23,900 bases of DNA. Source: Erysipelotrichaceae bacterium (GTDB lineage: Bacteria > Bacillota_I > Bacilli_A > Erysipelotrichales > Erysipelotrichaceae). Under the pieces are notes generated by a model. That model did not search any database, was not told the DNA's origin, and worked only from the letters and a program-made list of their open reading frames with translations. Where the stretch lies: contig CAAEDX010000191.1 in NCBI GenBank assembly GCA_900754715.1, forward strand, positions 1 through 23,900, in the 5' to 3' direction. Position 1 is the stretch's first letter. Each line of letters begins with the position of its first letter. The translations under genes were made by a program, and so were the position numbers. This document shows positions 1-9,570 of the stretch, in pieces.

Positions 1-28
1 GCTTTTTATTTCCAACGAGGTGAAGAAG

Positions 29-1009
29 CTAAAATACAGGGGAAAGGAGTACGATTATTTTCTGTTTACACTTCTTACAATTCGAGTGAGAAAAATACGC
101 GCGTAAAATATATGGGTCAAAAAGTGCAACGCGATTTTGAGCCATAGTGTTTTCATCTTCCTCAGCGCATTCCGTTAGGAGCTGACGGCTGTATAAAGCA
201 ACCAGTCTGCTGAGGTTCTCTTGATCTGAACCCACTTTCTGCTTATTCTTCGCTAAAATGCGTATTTCGGCAATTATACGCTCGATTTTCTCAGACTCCG
301 GGATTGAAACCTCTGCATCCGTTGGATACAGTTTATTGAAAATGAGGCAACCGAAGGCACCGGGGAGGCGATGCAGCGTAAAAACATCCCCATGCTTTTG
401 AAAGAAACGCCACACCTTCGTTTTTTCCCAGTTCCACCTTTGTCCCAGGGTTTCCAATGTCAGTACGGCACCGAACTTGCCAAATTGAGCAATCGGTGCC
501 AAAAAAGAAAACGCATTGTCAGGATCTTCTGATACCGTGTGGCACCAGAGGTCAAGCCATGCGTCTGCTTCATCAAAAATATACTGTTGTTCTACAAGTC
601 TGTCTGTAATGTTTCGGGGTAGGCAGAGGAATCCATAACCTTCGGTGGCATAGACAGTACCATCCATACACTCCTCGCCGGAACATTTAATAACCCAATC
701 GGTTATCTGATAAGTTAGCTTTTTTGTCTTTGCGTTTAGTGAATAACTGATATAACCAAGCTCAGAGAGCTTAGAAAGGGCCTCAAGGCTCTTTACGCGG
801 CTTCTGGAGCCGAGAATGCTCTTGAGTCCTACAACGCCTCCTGACCACATTCCCGGGCTCACAGCGTTGATATGTCCGCAATAAGAAGCTTGTCCCTTAC
901 GGAATGCTGCACGGGATGCAAGCTTGGCCCAGGCGTTCATAATACCTTTACCTTCAGGAAGATGGTTTCGTGGCAGCTTTACCCACTGATACTTCATCAA
1001 ACATTTCAT
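29..1009 (-). CDS. Uncharacterised winged-helix protein of a mobile element
   Basis: I do not recognise a named family for this protein of about 326 residues. Residues 25-105 look like a winged-helix DNA-binding region: a helical stretch rich in Ser/Arg (GSRSRVKSLEALSKLSELGY) is followed by a Lys-rich beta hairpin, as in plasmid or ICE replication-initiator and DnaD-like N-termini. The rest is helical and aromatic-rich and ends with a short Cys-Lys motif (NCKKCKQK). I chose the ATG at 1009 because the AGGAGG at about 1019-1024 is then about 9 bases upstream; a GTG at 1018 touches the ribosome binding site and is less likely. It lies downstream of two excisionase-like genes on the same strand, separated by a terminator-like hairpin. 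The AT-rich base use differs from the rest of the window. Role in element replication or regulation is inference. Confidence 0.6.
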   Translation of the reverse strand: MKCLMKYQWVKLPRNHLPEGKGIMNAWAKLASRAAFRKGQASYCGHINAVSPGMWSGGVVGLKSILGSRSRVKSLEALSKLSELGYISYSLNAKTKKLTYQITDWVIKCSGEECMDGTVYATEGYGFLCLPRNITDRLVEQQYIFDEADAWLDLWCHTVSEDPDNAFSFLAPIAQFGKFGAVLTLETLGQRWNWEKTKVWRFFQKHGDVFTLHRLPGAFGCLIFNKLYPTDAEVSIPESEKIERIIAEIRILAKNKQKVGSDQENLSRLVALYSRQLLTECAEEDENTMAQNRVALFDPYILRAYFSHSNCKKCKQKIIVLLSPVF

Positions 1010-1044
1010 AAGGGACACCTCCTTTGACTTTTTAATTAAGTTTT

Positions 1045-1081
1045 GTATAAAAGAAGGGCGACCTCAATGAAGAAGTCGCCC
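1045..1081 (-). terminator. Terminator-like hairpin between two element genes
   Basis: GGGCGAC and GTCGCCC form a 7-bp stem (1056-1062 with 1075-1081, 12-base loop). Read on the minus strand, the stem is followed by TTCTTTTAT. It could end or attenuate transcription from the excisionase-like pair before the winged-helix gene. Confidence 0.6.
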
Positions 1082-1095
1082 AGCAAGTCTTTCTT

Positions 1096-1578
1096 TTAAA
1101 TTCTGACAATCAATCCAGCCAGCTGGTCTGTTTGAATTCCAACAAGAAACCAACCGTCTCTCATTTCTATGCGGGTAGGGACCCACTCACCGTCGATTAG
1201 GACATCCAAACATTCGCCACAGTGTAAACCACCATAGTAATCGAGTAACCCAAATCGAATATCCATTCGGCCACTATCTTCATCGGTGACCATAGTACCT
1301 TGTCTTTTCATAAGCTCCTTTCCGGAATCGTCAGAGGAGTTTTTCTCCAACTCCTTCTTGTATACCTTTCTTAAATATTCATCAAAAATAGTTCTTCGAA
1401 TCAAGGCCTTCTTTCCAATTTTATAAACCGAACCTGCCTCACGTGCCATACGGGTAAACACCTTCAGCCCAAGCCCATAATAATCGGCACCTTGATATAG
1501 CGTGATAAAATCGTGTTTCTGCATTTCGATATCTTCATCGTCGAGCATATCAGAAAACATCCATAGATTTCCACTCAT
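1096..1578 (-). CDS. Excisionase-like DNA-binding protein with DUF5348-like C-terminus
   Basis: A 160-residue protein in two parts. Residues about 20-80 share a core with the neighbouring 90-residue protein: EAG-x-[VI]-Y-[KR], then LI-x-R-x-IFDEYL, which is the pattern of the small DUF6462/excisionase-like family seen in Firmicute integrative elements. Residues about 105-160 (LLDYYGGLHCGECLDVLIDG, then a WVPTRIE segment) resemble DUF5348, a small domain common in the same elements. An acidic, Ser-rich linker joins the parts. AGGAGG lies 7-8 bases before the ATG, and ATGA overlaps the stop of the upstream gene, so translation is probably coupled. DNA binding is inferred from the family pattern; a role in excision or element regulation is a guess from context. 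Confidence 0.7.
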   Translation of the reverse strand: MSGNLWMFSDMLDDEDIEMQKHDFITLYQGADYYGLGLKVFTRMAREAGSVYKIGKKALIRRTIFDEYLRKVYKKELEKNSSDDSGKELMKRQGTMVTDEDSGRMDIRFGLLDYYGGLHCGECLDVLIDGEWVPTRIEMRDGWFLVGIQTDQLAGLIVRI

Positions 1579-1847
1579 TCTTGGTCCTCCTTTGAAAGAA
1601 GGGTACTCGGCTCGTGAAATCTCTCCAAGTATTCATCGAAAATATCACGGTTAATCAAGACCGTACCATCCATACGGTAAATTGCACCGGCTTCACTGGC
1701 AAGTTCTAACAGTTTCTTGTGCTGCAAACTATAGACGATCTCCGCATCCTTATAACGCAAAAACTGCCTGCGGAGTCGTTTGGCGCTCTCTCTAACGTCG
1801 TTTCTCTTCTTGAGGTCGTAGTATGCTCTTGTCTCATCACTAATCAT
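1575..1847 (-). CDS. Small excisionase-like protein (DUF6462-like)
   Basis: A 90-residue basic protein. Its C-terminal half carries the same core as the next gene (SEAGAIYRMDGTVLINRDIF, then DEYL), so the two are paralogues. Such proteins read like MerR/excisionase helix-turn-helix domains, where the residues after the EAG helix choose the DNA contact. The N-terminal 35 residues are Lys/Arg-rich. The start ATG at 1847 has AAAGGGA about 10 bases upstream. It is the first gene of the element transcript and sits next to the presumed attachment end, which is where a recombination directionality factor is often found. No integrase gene is visible in the window, so the function is inference. Confidence 0.7.
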   Translation of the reverse strand: MISDETRAYYDLKKRNDVRESAKRLRRQFLRYKDAEIVYSLQHKKLLELASEAGAIYRMDGTVLINRDIFDEYLERFHEPSTLLSKEDQE

Positions 1848-1866
1848 GGTATTCAGTCCCTTTCAG

Positions 1867-1895
1867 ATAATATTGGCTGTCATGACAAAAGCAAA
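1867..1895 (-). promoter_or_regulatory. Weak promoter and palindrome before the excisionase-like genes
   Basis: On the minus strand a TATTAT -10 (1867-1872) lies 17 bases from a poor -35, TTTGCT (1890-1895). The spacer holds a perfect 10-bp palindrome, TGTCATGACA (1878-1887), a natural place for an operator. It lies downstream of the terminator at 1903-1949, so the element genes would need their own promoter here. Confidence 0.4.
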
Positions 1896-1902
1896 CCCAA
1901 CG

Positions 1903-1949
1903 AAAAAAAGAGAACACCTCTTGAAATTTCTTTCAAAAAAGTGTTCTCT
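1903..1949 (-). terminator. Intrinsic terminator between lysS and the element genes
   Basis: A 9-bp outer stem (AGAGAACAC at 1909-1917 with GTGTTCTCT at 1941-1949) encloses an inner stem (TTGAAA/TTTCAA). On the minus strand the stem is followed by seven U residues. It would stop lysS read-through from entering the element genes. Confidence 0.8.
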
Positions 1950-2027
1950 ACATAGCAAGTGCTATATTGTGTTTTATCCTGTCAACTATTCATACTGCGT
2001 TACAATTCTTCAAATCGATACGAAAAA

Positions 2028-2048
2028 TTGTTGTCAATTTGTTGTCAA
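2028..2048. repeat. Tandem TTGTTGTCAA repeat, candidate integrase arm sites
   Basis: TTGTTGTCAA occurs at 2028-2037 and again at 2039-2048, an 11-bp period close to one helical turn. A partial copy, TGTCAACT, is at 1980-1987. Short direct repeats of this kind beside a conserved gene end are typical of arm-type binding sites of tyrosine integrases. No integrase is in view, so the assignment is inference. Confidence 0.45.
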
Positions 2049-2066
2049 CTCGGATTTGAGATGCCG

Positions 2067-2091
2067 AAAACCCTTGATTTTACTGGGTTTT
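2067..2091. other. Inverted repeat at the lysS 3' end, possible att region
   Basis: AAAACCC (2067-2073) and GGGTTTT (2085-2091) form a 7-bp inverted repeat directly touching the lysS stop codon. The longer T run is on the plus strand, so as a terminator it would work better against transcription entering lysS from the element. It may also be part of the crossover region of the presumed element. Confidence 0.4.
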
Positions 2092-3842
<1,751 letters not shown>

Positions 3843-3847
3843 AAGCA

Positions 3848-3876
3848 ATTTTAACGGCTTTCCGGGCTTTTGTCAA
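3848..3876 (-). promoter_or_regulatory. lysS promoter
   Basis: Minus-strand TTGACA (3871-3876) and TAAAAT (3848-3853) with a 17-base spacer. The -35 lies only 6 bases past the stop codon of the HAD gene, with no terminator between them, so read-through from the upstream operon would also pass through the T-box. Confidence 0.85.
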
Positions 3877-3881
3877 CTATT

Positions 3882-4520
3882 TCAGCGCACCGTGACATCG
3901 CTGAGATCGACGTGCACCTCATCGGCTGTTACGCAGATCTGCGCATAGTCCTTTGCCTGCGGCGAGGCGACAGCGATCACATAGCATCCCGCGACCTTGG
4001 CAGACTTCATGGAATACATCGAGTCTTCCAGCATGACGCATTCATGCGCGGGCAGCCGCAGCCGGCGCATGGCTTCCTGCACCATCTGCGGCGTTCGTTT
4101 TGTCAGCCCGCTTTCCTCTGAGGACAAGATGAATTCCATATCCTGCAAGATGCCTAGCCGGCGCAGGACCGCTTCGGTCAGCGGGACGTCGTTGGCCGTG
4201 ACCACACACATCCGCTTGCCGGCCGCGGCGCATTGCTTCACCAGCTCGACCGCGCCGTTGACAGGCTGCACGGTGTGAGCGTATTGTCGACGCACATCAT
4301 CGATCACCATGCCATACAGTTCTTTCACGCTCATCGGCAGATGGAAACGTGTGATCAGCGCCTCCAGCACCTCTGTGAATTTCATGGCAGAAAACGCGTC
4401 TTTGGCTTCTTCGATATCCATCTTCAGATTCAGCCGGTCAAACAAACGCATGACCGCATCTTCCCATACATGCATGGACTGAATCAGCGTGCCATCCAGA
4501 TCAAACAAATATCCTTTCAT
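3882..4520 (-). CDS. HAD-family phosphatase, phosphoglucomutase-like subgroup
   Basis: A 212-residue soluble hydrolase of the haloacid dehalogenase superfamily, with a helical cap of about 70 residues after motif I. Motif I is DLDGTL at 7-12, with Asp7 the expected nucleophile and Asp9 the acid/base. Motif II is the Thr in VVTAND, motif III is the Lys in GLTKRTP, and motif IV is EDS followed by a Ser/Lys helix. The order and spacing match the beta-phosphoglucomutase and phosphoglycolate phosphatase branch, so a small phosphate ester or sugar phosphate is the likely substrate, but which one cannot be read from the sequence. Its ATG overlaps the stop of the upstream flavin-binding gene as ATGA, so the two are translated as a coupled pair. 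Confidence 0.9.
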   Translation of the reverse strand: MKGYLFDLDGTLIQSMHVWEDAVMRLFDRLNLKMDIEEAKDAFSAMKFTEVLEALITRFHLPMSVKELYGMVIDDVRRQYAHTVQPVNGAVELVKQCAAAGKRMCVVTANDVPLTEAVLRRLGILQDMEFILSSEESGLTKRTPQMVQEAMRRLRLPAHECVMLEDSMYSMKSAKVAGCYVIAVASPQAKDYAQICVTADEVHVDLSDVTVR

Positions 4521-4999
4521 ACTTTCTTTTCTCTCTTCTTGGCCGTCATGGAGCGGATCTCCAGACCATATACCGCCGTGACCGCGGCCGTACGCGCATC
4601 ATATCCTTTATGCGCATCTGGATAATAATGCGCCATCAGCACATCCAGGCCGTGCAGGGCCTCGCTGCCGCTGAGCATCCGCATGATTCCCTGGCCGCTC
4701 ACGCTCTCGTAATTCATCGTGCACATCTGGTGTGCCTCATCATAGACCAGCGCATGTCCGCAGCTCATGAAAAAGCTGACACGCGCATCCTGCCGGATCA
4801 AGTCCAGCTTCTTTCCTTCTGTTGCGCTGTGAAAATACAGCATCGTCTTGCCATCCGCATGTTCCATGCCAAAGCTGAGTTCGACAAGATAAGGAGTCTC
4901 TGCCTGAGCGTCATGCATGGCGAGGCAGCAGGAATCACAGCGCTGAATGATCTCCAGCTGCTGACACAGCTCCGTCACTTCCCGATCACTTCTTCGCAT
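4517..4999 (-). CDS. Pyridoxamine 5'-phosphate oxidase-fold, NimA-like flavoprotein
   Basis: A 160-residue protein with the split-barrel FMN-binding fold. The N-terminus MRRSDREVTE, the segment PYLVELSFGM and then YFHSATEGKKLDLI follow the pattern of the NimA/NimC-like group. Members bind FMN or related flavins; some reduce nitro compounds, but most have no proven reaction, and PxxVELSFGM departs from the usual PYIVPLSFGY. The start at 4999 has GGAGG 5 bases upstream. An earlier in-frame start would run into tRNA-Arg and is rejected. The gene begins only 24 bases after the tRNA-Arg 3' end and overlaps the HAD gene by 4 bases, so a tRNA-flavoprotein-HAD transcript is likely. Confidence 0.88.
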   Translation of the reverse strand: MRRSDREVTELCQQLEIIQRCDSCCLAMHDAQAETPYLVELSFGMEHADGKTMLYFHSATEGKKLDLIRQDARVSFFMSCGHALVYDEAHQMCTMNYESVSGQGIMRMLSGSEALHGLDVLMAHYYPDAHKGYDARTAAVTAVYGLEIRSMTAKKREKKV

Positions 5000-5023
5000 A
5001 TCTTCCTCCGGATAAAATAAAAA

Positions 5024-5100
5024 TGGCGCACCCGACAGGGATCGAACCTGCAACCGCCAGAATCGGAATCTGGTACTCTATCCAATTGAGCTACGGGCAC
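5024..5100 (-). tRNA. tRNA-Arg (anticodon CCG)
   Basis: A 77-base cloverleaf with encoded CCA. The acceptor arm GTGCCCG pairs with CGGGTGC using wobbles, D-arm GCTC...GAGT, anticodon stem CCAGA/TCTGG with loop TTCCGAT giving CCG (reads CGG), T-loop TTCGATC. It has a near-consensus -10 upstream and no visible terminator before the next gene. Confidence 0.95.
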
Positions 5101-5113
5101 ACTCAGTGCCCTT

Positions 5114-5142
5114 ATTATAGCTCATTTATCTGATGAATACCA
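5114..5142 (-). promoter_or_regulatory. tRNA-Arg promoter
   Basis: Minus-strand TATAAT at 5114-5119, 17 bases from a weak -35 (TGGTAT, 5137-5142). The -10 lies about 14 bases before the mature tRNA 5' end. The 14-bp string GCTATAATAAGGGC is also present in the CobW promoter at 23269-23282. Confidence 0.6.
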
Positions 5143-5168
5143 CCATTTTTTGCATTTTCCATGTATGA

Positions 5169-5204
5169 AGGCCTTCCCTGCGTGATCTTTTTGCAAGGAA
5201 GGCC
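5169..5204. terminator. Strong hairpin after asnA, probable terminator without a U tract
   Basis: A 13-bp stem (5169-5181 with 5192-5204, one wobble) with a 10-base loop starts 6 bases after the asnA stop. Neither strand has a good T run after it, so it may act as a weak terminator or as an RNA 3'-end stabiliser. Confidence 0.55.
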
Positions 5205-5210
5205 TGATGG

Positions 5211-6224
5211 TCAAAGCAAGATGATATTATGGATGCGGCACTTTTCGATCATCGGTGTCGGCCATGCGCCGGCCTGCACCTCACCGATATGGGCCTTATT
5301 CAGCAGCAACAGACATATGCGTGACTGCCCGATGCCTCCGCCCATCGTCAGCGGCAGCTCGCCGGCAAGCAGCGCTTTGTGGAAAGGCAAGGCGATGCGA
5401 TCCATGCATCCGCTTTTTTCCAGCTGCGAAAGCAGCGACATGGAATCAACACGGATGCCCATGCTGGAGATCTCCACCGCCTGATCGATCACCGGATAAT
5501 AGATCAAGATATCGCCGTTGAGCGCCCAGTCATCATAGTCCGGCGCCCGTCCGTCATGCGGGATGCCGCTTTTCAGCTTATCGCCGATCTGCATGATGCA
5601 GGCGCTGCCATGCAGCTTGGTAAACTCATATTCCCGCTCCTTCGGCGTCAGATGCGGATAGCGGTCCTCCAGTTCCTGGGAAGTGATGAACGTGATCTCT
5701 TCCTTGATGAACGGCTCCAGATTCTCAAACACCTTGCACAGCTGCTGTTCCGTCTCCTTCAGCGCCTTCATGATCTTCTTCACGGTCTCCTGCAGATGAT
5801 CCAGCGTGCGGTTTTCCGCACTGATGATCTTTTCCCAGTCCCACTGGTCGACATAGACAGAATGCAGGTTGTCGACGATCTCATCGCGACGGATGGCGTT
5901 CATATCCGTGTAGATGCCTTTGTTCACTTCAAAGCCATAGCGCTTCAGCGCCATGCGCTTCCATTTGGCCAGCGAATGCACGATCTCCACATCGCCTTCG
6001 ATATCCCGGATATCGAAAGTGACCGGACGCTCCACGCCGTTGAGGTTATCGTTGAGCCCGCTGTCCTTGCGGACGAACAGCGGCGCAGATACACGCATCA
6101 GGTTCAGATGATAGGCCAGCCTGCGTTCAAACAGATCCTTCACATATTTGATGGCGATCTCCGTCGAGACATAATCCAGTTTATTCTCATAGTCATGCGG
6201 GAGGATCAATTTTCCTTCATTCAT
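5211..6224 (-). CDS. asnA: Aspartate-ammonia ligase
   Basis: Makes asparagine from aspartate, ammonia and ATP in the cytoplasm, through an aspartyl-AMP intermediate. The 337-residue length is close to the usual 330. The fold is related to class II aminoacyl-tRNA synthetases. Visible family segments are LNLMRVSAPLFV, DNLNGVERPVTFDI, VHSLAKWKRMALKRYGF, HSVYVDQWDWEK near the active site, RAPDYDDWALNGDI, and the C-terminal GGGIGQSRICLLLL motif-3-like stretch. I start at ATG 6224, which has AGGGGAT about 8 bases before it; a GTG at 6248 has no such site. It stands alone between its own promoter and a hairpin. No T-box or other leader is seen in the short upstream region. Confidence 0.96.
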   Translation of the reverse strand: MNEGKLILPHDYENKLDYVSTEIAIKYVKDLFERRLAYHLNLMRVSAPLFVRKDSGLNDNLNGVERPVTFDIRDIEGDVEIVHSLAKWKRMALKRYGFEVNKGIYTDMNAIRRDEIVDNLHSVYVDQWDWEKIISAENRTLDHLQETVKKIMKALKETEQQLCKVFENLEPFIKEEITFITSQELEDRYPHLTPKEREYEFTKLHGSACIMQIGDKLKSGIPHDGRAPDYDDWALNGDILIYYPVIDQAVEISSMGIRVDSMSLLSQLEKSGCMDRIALPFHKALLAGELPLTMGGGIGQSRICLLLLNKAHIGEVQAGAWPTPMIEKCRIHNIILL

Positions 6225-6259
6225 GGTTTCATCCCCTTTTTTCTTCACACCATGCCTTC

Positions 6260-6288
6260 ATTATAAGCGAAAACCGCATGGCGAACAA
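6260..6288 (-). promoter_or_regulatory. asnA promoter
   Basis: Minus-strand TTGTTC (6283-6288) and TATAAT (6260-6265) with a 17-base spacer, about 35 bases before the asnA start codon. Confidence 0.75.
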
Positions 6289-6289
6289 G

Positions 6290-6320
6290 AAAAAACTTCC
6301 AGAGTTTCTGAAAGTTTTTT
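6290..6320 (-). terminator. Terminator of the coiled-coil ABC transporter operon
   Basis: A 9-bp stem (6295-6303 with 6307-6315) with a 3-base loop lies 8 bases after the permease stop and is flanked by A and T runs on both sides, so it can work in both directions. On the minus strand the stem is followed by U residues. Confidence 0.85.
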
Positions 6321-6327
6321 CATCCCA

Positions 6328-9300
6328 TTATTCCACTGACTTCAGCGACTCGACCATCTGCACCTTCTTCAGCTTGCGGTACATGAACAAGTTGACCACA
6401 AAGGAGAAGAGCATCGTGATCAGGAAGGAGATCACGAAAGAGATCCAGTCGATGTTTCGGCCGAACATGACGCTTTCCATCTCTGCCAGGCTCATGATCA
6501 GACTGTGCAGTCCGATGCCCAGCACCAGTCCCGCCAGCGCGCCGATGATGGTCAGAAAGATCGTCTCGCGGAACACATATGAGCCGACCTCCGGATCATA
6601 GAAGCCGAGCACCTTGATGGTCGCGATCTCACGGATCCGCTCAGAGATGTTCACATTCGTCAGGTTGTATAAGACGACGAAGGCGAGCAGGCCGGCGGCG
6701 ATGACCAGTACGACGACGACGAAGCTCAGTGATGAGATCGTATCTTGGAACGTATCGGCCAATCCGGAATAGAAGGAGACAGAAGAGATGAACTCGTCCT
6801 GCATCAGCTGCTGGCCCAGGGCGGATTCATCCTGCAGACCTGCTTCGCTCAGCTTCAGATACGCGGCGGTATCTGTCTGCCGTTCCTCAAAGACCGTTCG
6901 GTAATAAGAAGGAGACATGTACAAATAATGACCGACATAGTTTTCCACCACATCCGCGATCTTCACTTCCCGCTCTATGCCATCACCATCGGTGATGGTC
7001 AGCGTATCACCGGCAGAAAGACCAAGGTTCATCGCCAGCTTCTCTGTGATGAGCGCACCGTCGTCACTCAGCGAAAGCTGTTCTGTATCGCCGCGGTGGC
7101 GAAGTGCGGTGAAGTCCGCGAAATCATCAAGATCAGAAGGCACGACGACCGTGACCGAACTGTCTTCTCCATCATCGCTGACCGTGACGGCGTTTTGTCC
7201 GATGCCGATGGCTTCTTCGACCTCGGCATTGTCTTGCAGACGCTGCAGGGCGTCAGCCTTCTCGGCAACGGTCGCATCAGTATCGAACGTGACGGCCGCG
7301 TCGAAATTGAAGATCTCCTCATACTGCTTGGTGACGATATCTGAGATGCTGTCCTGAATGCCGAAGCCTGCCACGAGCAAGGCACTGCAGCCCGCGATGC
7401 CGATCACGGTCATGAAGAAGCGCTTCTTGTATCGGAAGATATTCCGTGCGGTCACTTTCCAGCTGAATGAGAAATGCGACCATAGCAGCGGGACCCGCTC
7501 AAGCAGGATCTTCTTGCCGATCTTCGGTGCCCTCGGGCGCATCAGCTGGCTCGGCACTTCCATCAGCTCTTTGTATACCGCGGCGAATGCCGCCAGCATC
7601 GTCACGCCGATGACCAGGCCGCTGGCCAGCAGCATGAGCCCTGGCTGCAGCACGAACTTCAGTTCAGGCAGATTATACATGAGGTTCCATGCGTTGAAGA
7701 TGACGCTGGGGAAGATATACATGCCCAGCGAACAGCCCAGGATAGAGCCGAATATGCCGGCGATGAAGGCATACATCAGATATTTCATCGCGATGGCGCC
7801 TTTGCTGTAGCCGAGCGCCTTCATCGTGCCGATGTTGCCGCGCTGCTCATCGACCATGCGCGTCATCGTCGTCAGACAGACGAGCGCGGCGACCAGGAAG
7901 AAGAATACCGGGAAGACGCGGGCAATGCCTTCCATGCGGTCTGCGACGCTGCCATAATCCATATACGAATACTGCGAATTGCGGTCAAGCACGATCCATT
8001 GCGGATCATCGATGGCTTCGATCTGCGCCTTTGCCTTGTCCAGCCTGTCCTTCGCTAAGCCGAGCTCTTCCTCGCCCAGCTCGCGCTGCCGCTCCAGCTC
8101 GATCTTCCCCTGCGCCAGCTGGGCCCAGCCATCCGCGATCTGCTGCTCGCCCTGTGCCAGCTCCTGTTCGCTGGCCTGCTGCGCAGCCTCTAGCTGCGCC
8201 TTCTGCTCATCGATCATCCCCTGCAGCTCATTCATATAAGCTGCCGCTTCATCGATCTGATCGTTGAGCGTCTGCAGCTGTGCCTGCAGCGCATCGATGC
8301 TGCTTTGCATCTGCTGCGCCATGCGGCGGGCCGTTTCGCTGGCCGCCTTGCGCATCTCGATCTCTGCCTCGATGGCCGGCCGTTCGCTTTCCGACGCATA
8401 TTCCAGCTCCTCTTCCAGCTCTTCGATGCGGGCATCGTTTTCCGCTACGATGGCTTCATACTCATCGCGGTTTTCCTCGAGCTGATCCAACTGGTCCTGG
8501 ATCTGGCTGTTCTGGCTCTTCAGCTGATCCTTCAGCGCATCGACCCGCGTCTTCGCGCTGCTCAGCATGCTTTCCAGCGAAGCGATCTGCGTCTGGGCCG
8601 CGGCAGTCTCCTGCTCGGCATACAGCCTGGAGGAATTGAGCGTGGCCTGATTCACGATCAGCTCGTTTTCCGCATCATTCAGCTGGTCCTCAGCGTCGCT
8701 GATCTGCTGATCGAACTGCGCTTGTGCATCCTGATATTCCTGTTCGCCTTCATCATACGCCTGCTGGGCTTGTTCCCGGATATCCTCCAGGCGCAGGTCC
8801 GCCCGTTCCAGCCCCAGGCTTTCCAAGCGGTTCTTGACCGGATCGGTCACATCGAAATACGCATCCTCATAGGAATTGAGCGCTTTTGCCCCCTCCACCG
8901 TCAGATTGACCTGCGTATAATAATCCATGTTGAAATCCTCATCGAGGATCGTGATGAAATTGTCGATAGATCCGCTGCCCACCGTCGTGCTCCCCTTCTC
9001 ATAAGAGAGATAGACCGGAGTATACATCGTGCCCACGATCGTAAACGTATCTGTCTTCAGATAGTCTTCGATATCATCATCTGTCCCAGTGGCCAAGGTG
9101 ATGGTATCTCCGACCTCCAGATCACTTTCCATCATCTTTTCTTCTTCCAGCAGACACTCGCCGCTCTTTTGCGGCATCCTTCCGCTGGCCAGGCGCACCT
9201 GGTTGATATAATCCGGATCGTCTCGATCAGGATCGGCCGACGGCATGCTCAGCACCTTCAGCGTGATCTGCCGCGTGTCCTTGACCGTCACCGCGTCCAT

Positions 9301-9570
9301 CGAATAGGTCGCGTGCACACCGAGGACGCCCTCGATGTCCCGGATCTTCTCTACATCCTCATCGGTGAACCCGACCGTGGAAAACAGCTGGATATCCTGC
9401 AGATTATATTCGTCAAAATACGCGTCAGCCGTATATTTCATGTCCGGGACGCTGGCTTTCACGCCGGCGAAGAAAGCCACGCCCAGGGCGACGATCAGCA
9501 GGATGGAGAGAAAGCGCCCGAAGCTCTTGCGGATCTCCCGCAGCGTATCCTTCCAGAGCGCGCTGTGCAT
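6328..9570 (-). CDS. FtsX-type ABC permease with a long extracellular coiled coil
   Basis: A 1080-residue membrane protein with the layout of a fused double MacB/FtsX permease. The first membrane segment is at 20-37. A MacB-like extracellular domain (about 42-255) is followed by a coiled coil of some 260 residues (about 262-520), rich in Gln, Glu, Ala and Leu. The first FtsX membrane domain spans about 550-675 and contains the coupling-type sequence MKALGYSKGAIAMKYL. A further membrane segment at 718-737 leads to a second extracellular domain (about 740-935) and a second FtsX domain (948-1072). The start codon overlaps the ATPase stop (TGATG), so subunits are translated together. This layout is known in Firmicutes, where it is often linked to TetR regulators. 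The substrate is not evident; lipids, peptides or cell-envelope mechanics are all possible. Confidence 0.93.
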   Translation of the reverse strand: MHSALWKDTLREIRKSFGRFLSILLIVALGVAFFAGVKASVPDMKYTADAYFDEYNLQDIQLFSTVGFTDEDVEKIRDIEGVLGVHATYSMDAVTVKDTRQITLKVLSMPSADPDRDDPDYINQVRLASGRMPQKSGECLLEEEKMMESDLEVGDTITLATGTDDDIEDYLKTDTFTIVGTMYTPVYLSYEKGSTTVGSGSIDNFITILDEDFNMDYYTQVNLTVEGAKALNSYEDAYFDVTDPVKNRLESLGLERADLRLEDIREQAQQAYDEGEQEYQDAQAQFDQQISDAEDQLNDAENELIVNQATLNSSRLYAEQETAAAQTQIASLESMLSSAKTRVDALKDQLKSQNSQIQDQLDQLEENRDEYEAIVAENDARIEELEEELEYASESERPAIEAEIEMRKAASETARRMAQQMQSSIDALQAQLQTLNDQIDEAAAYMNELQGMIDEQKAQLEAAQQASEQELAQGEQQIADGWAQLAQGKIELERQRELGEEELGLAKDRLDKAKAQIEAIDDPQWIVLDRNSQYSYMDYGSVADRMEGIARVFPVFFFLVAALVCLTTMTRMVDEQRGNIGTMKALGYSKGAIAMKYLMYAFIAGIFGSILGCSLGMYIFPSVIFNAWNLMYNLPELKFVLQPGLMLLASGLVIGVTMLAAFAAVYKELMEVPSQLMRPRAPKIGKKILLERVPLLWSHFSFSWKVTARNIFRYKKRFFMTVIGIAGCSALLVAGFGIQDSISDIVTKQYEEIFNFDAAVTFDTDATVAEKADALQRLQDNAEVEEAIGIGQNAVTVSDDGEDSSVTVVVPSDLDDFADFTALRHRGDTEQLSLSDDGALITEKLAMNLGLSAGDTLTITDGDGIEREVKIADVVENYVGHYLYMSPSYYRTVFEERQTDTAAYLKLSEAGLQDESALGQQLMQDEFISSVSFYSGLADTFQDTISSLSFVVVVLVIAAGLLAFVVLYNLTNVNISERIREIATIKVLGFYDPEVGSYVFRETIFLTIIGALAGLVLGIGLHSLIMSLAEMESVMFGRNIDWISFVISFLITMLFSFVVNLFMYRKLKKVQMVESLKSVE

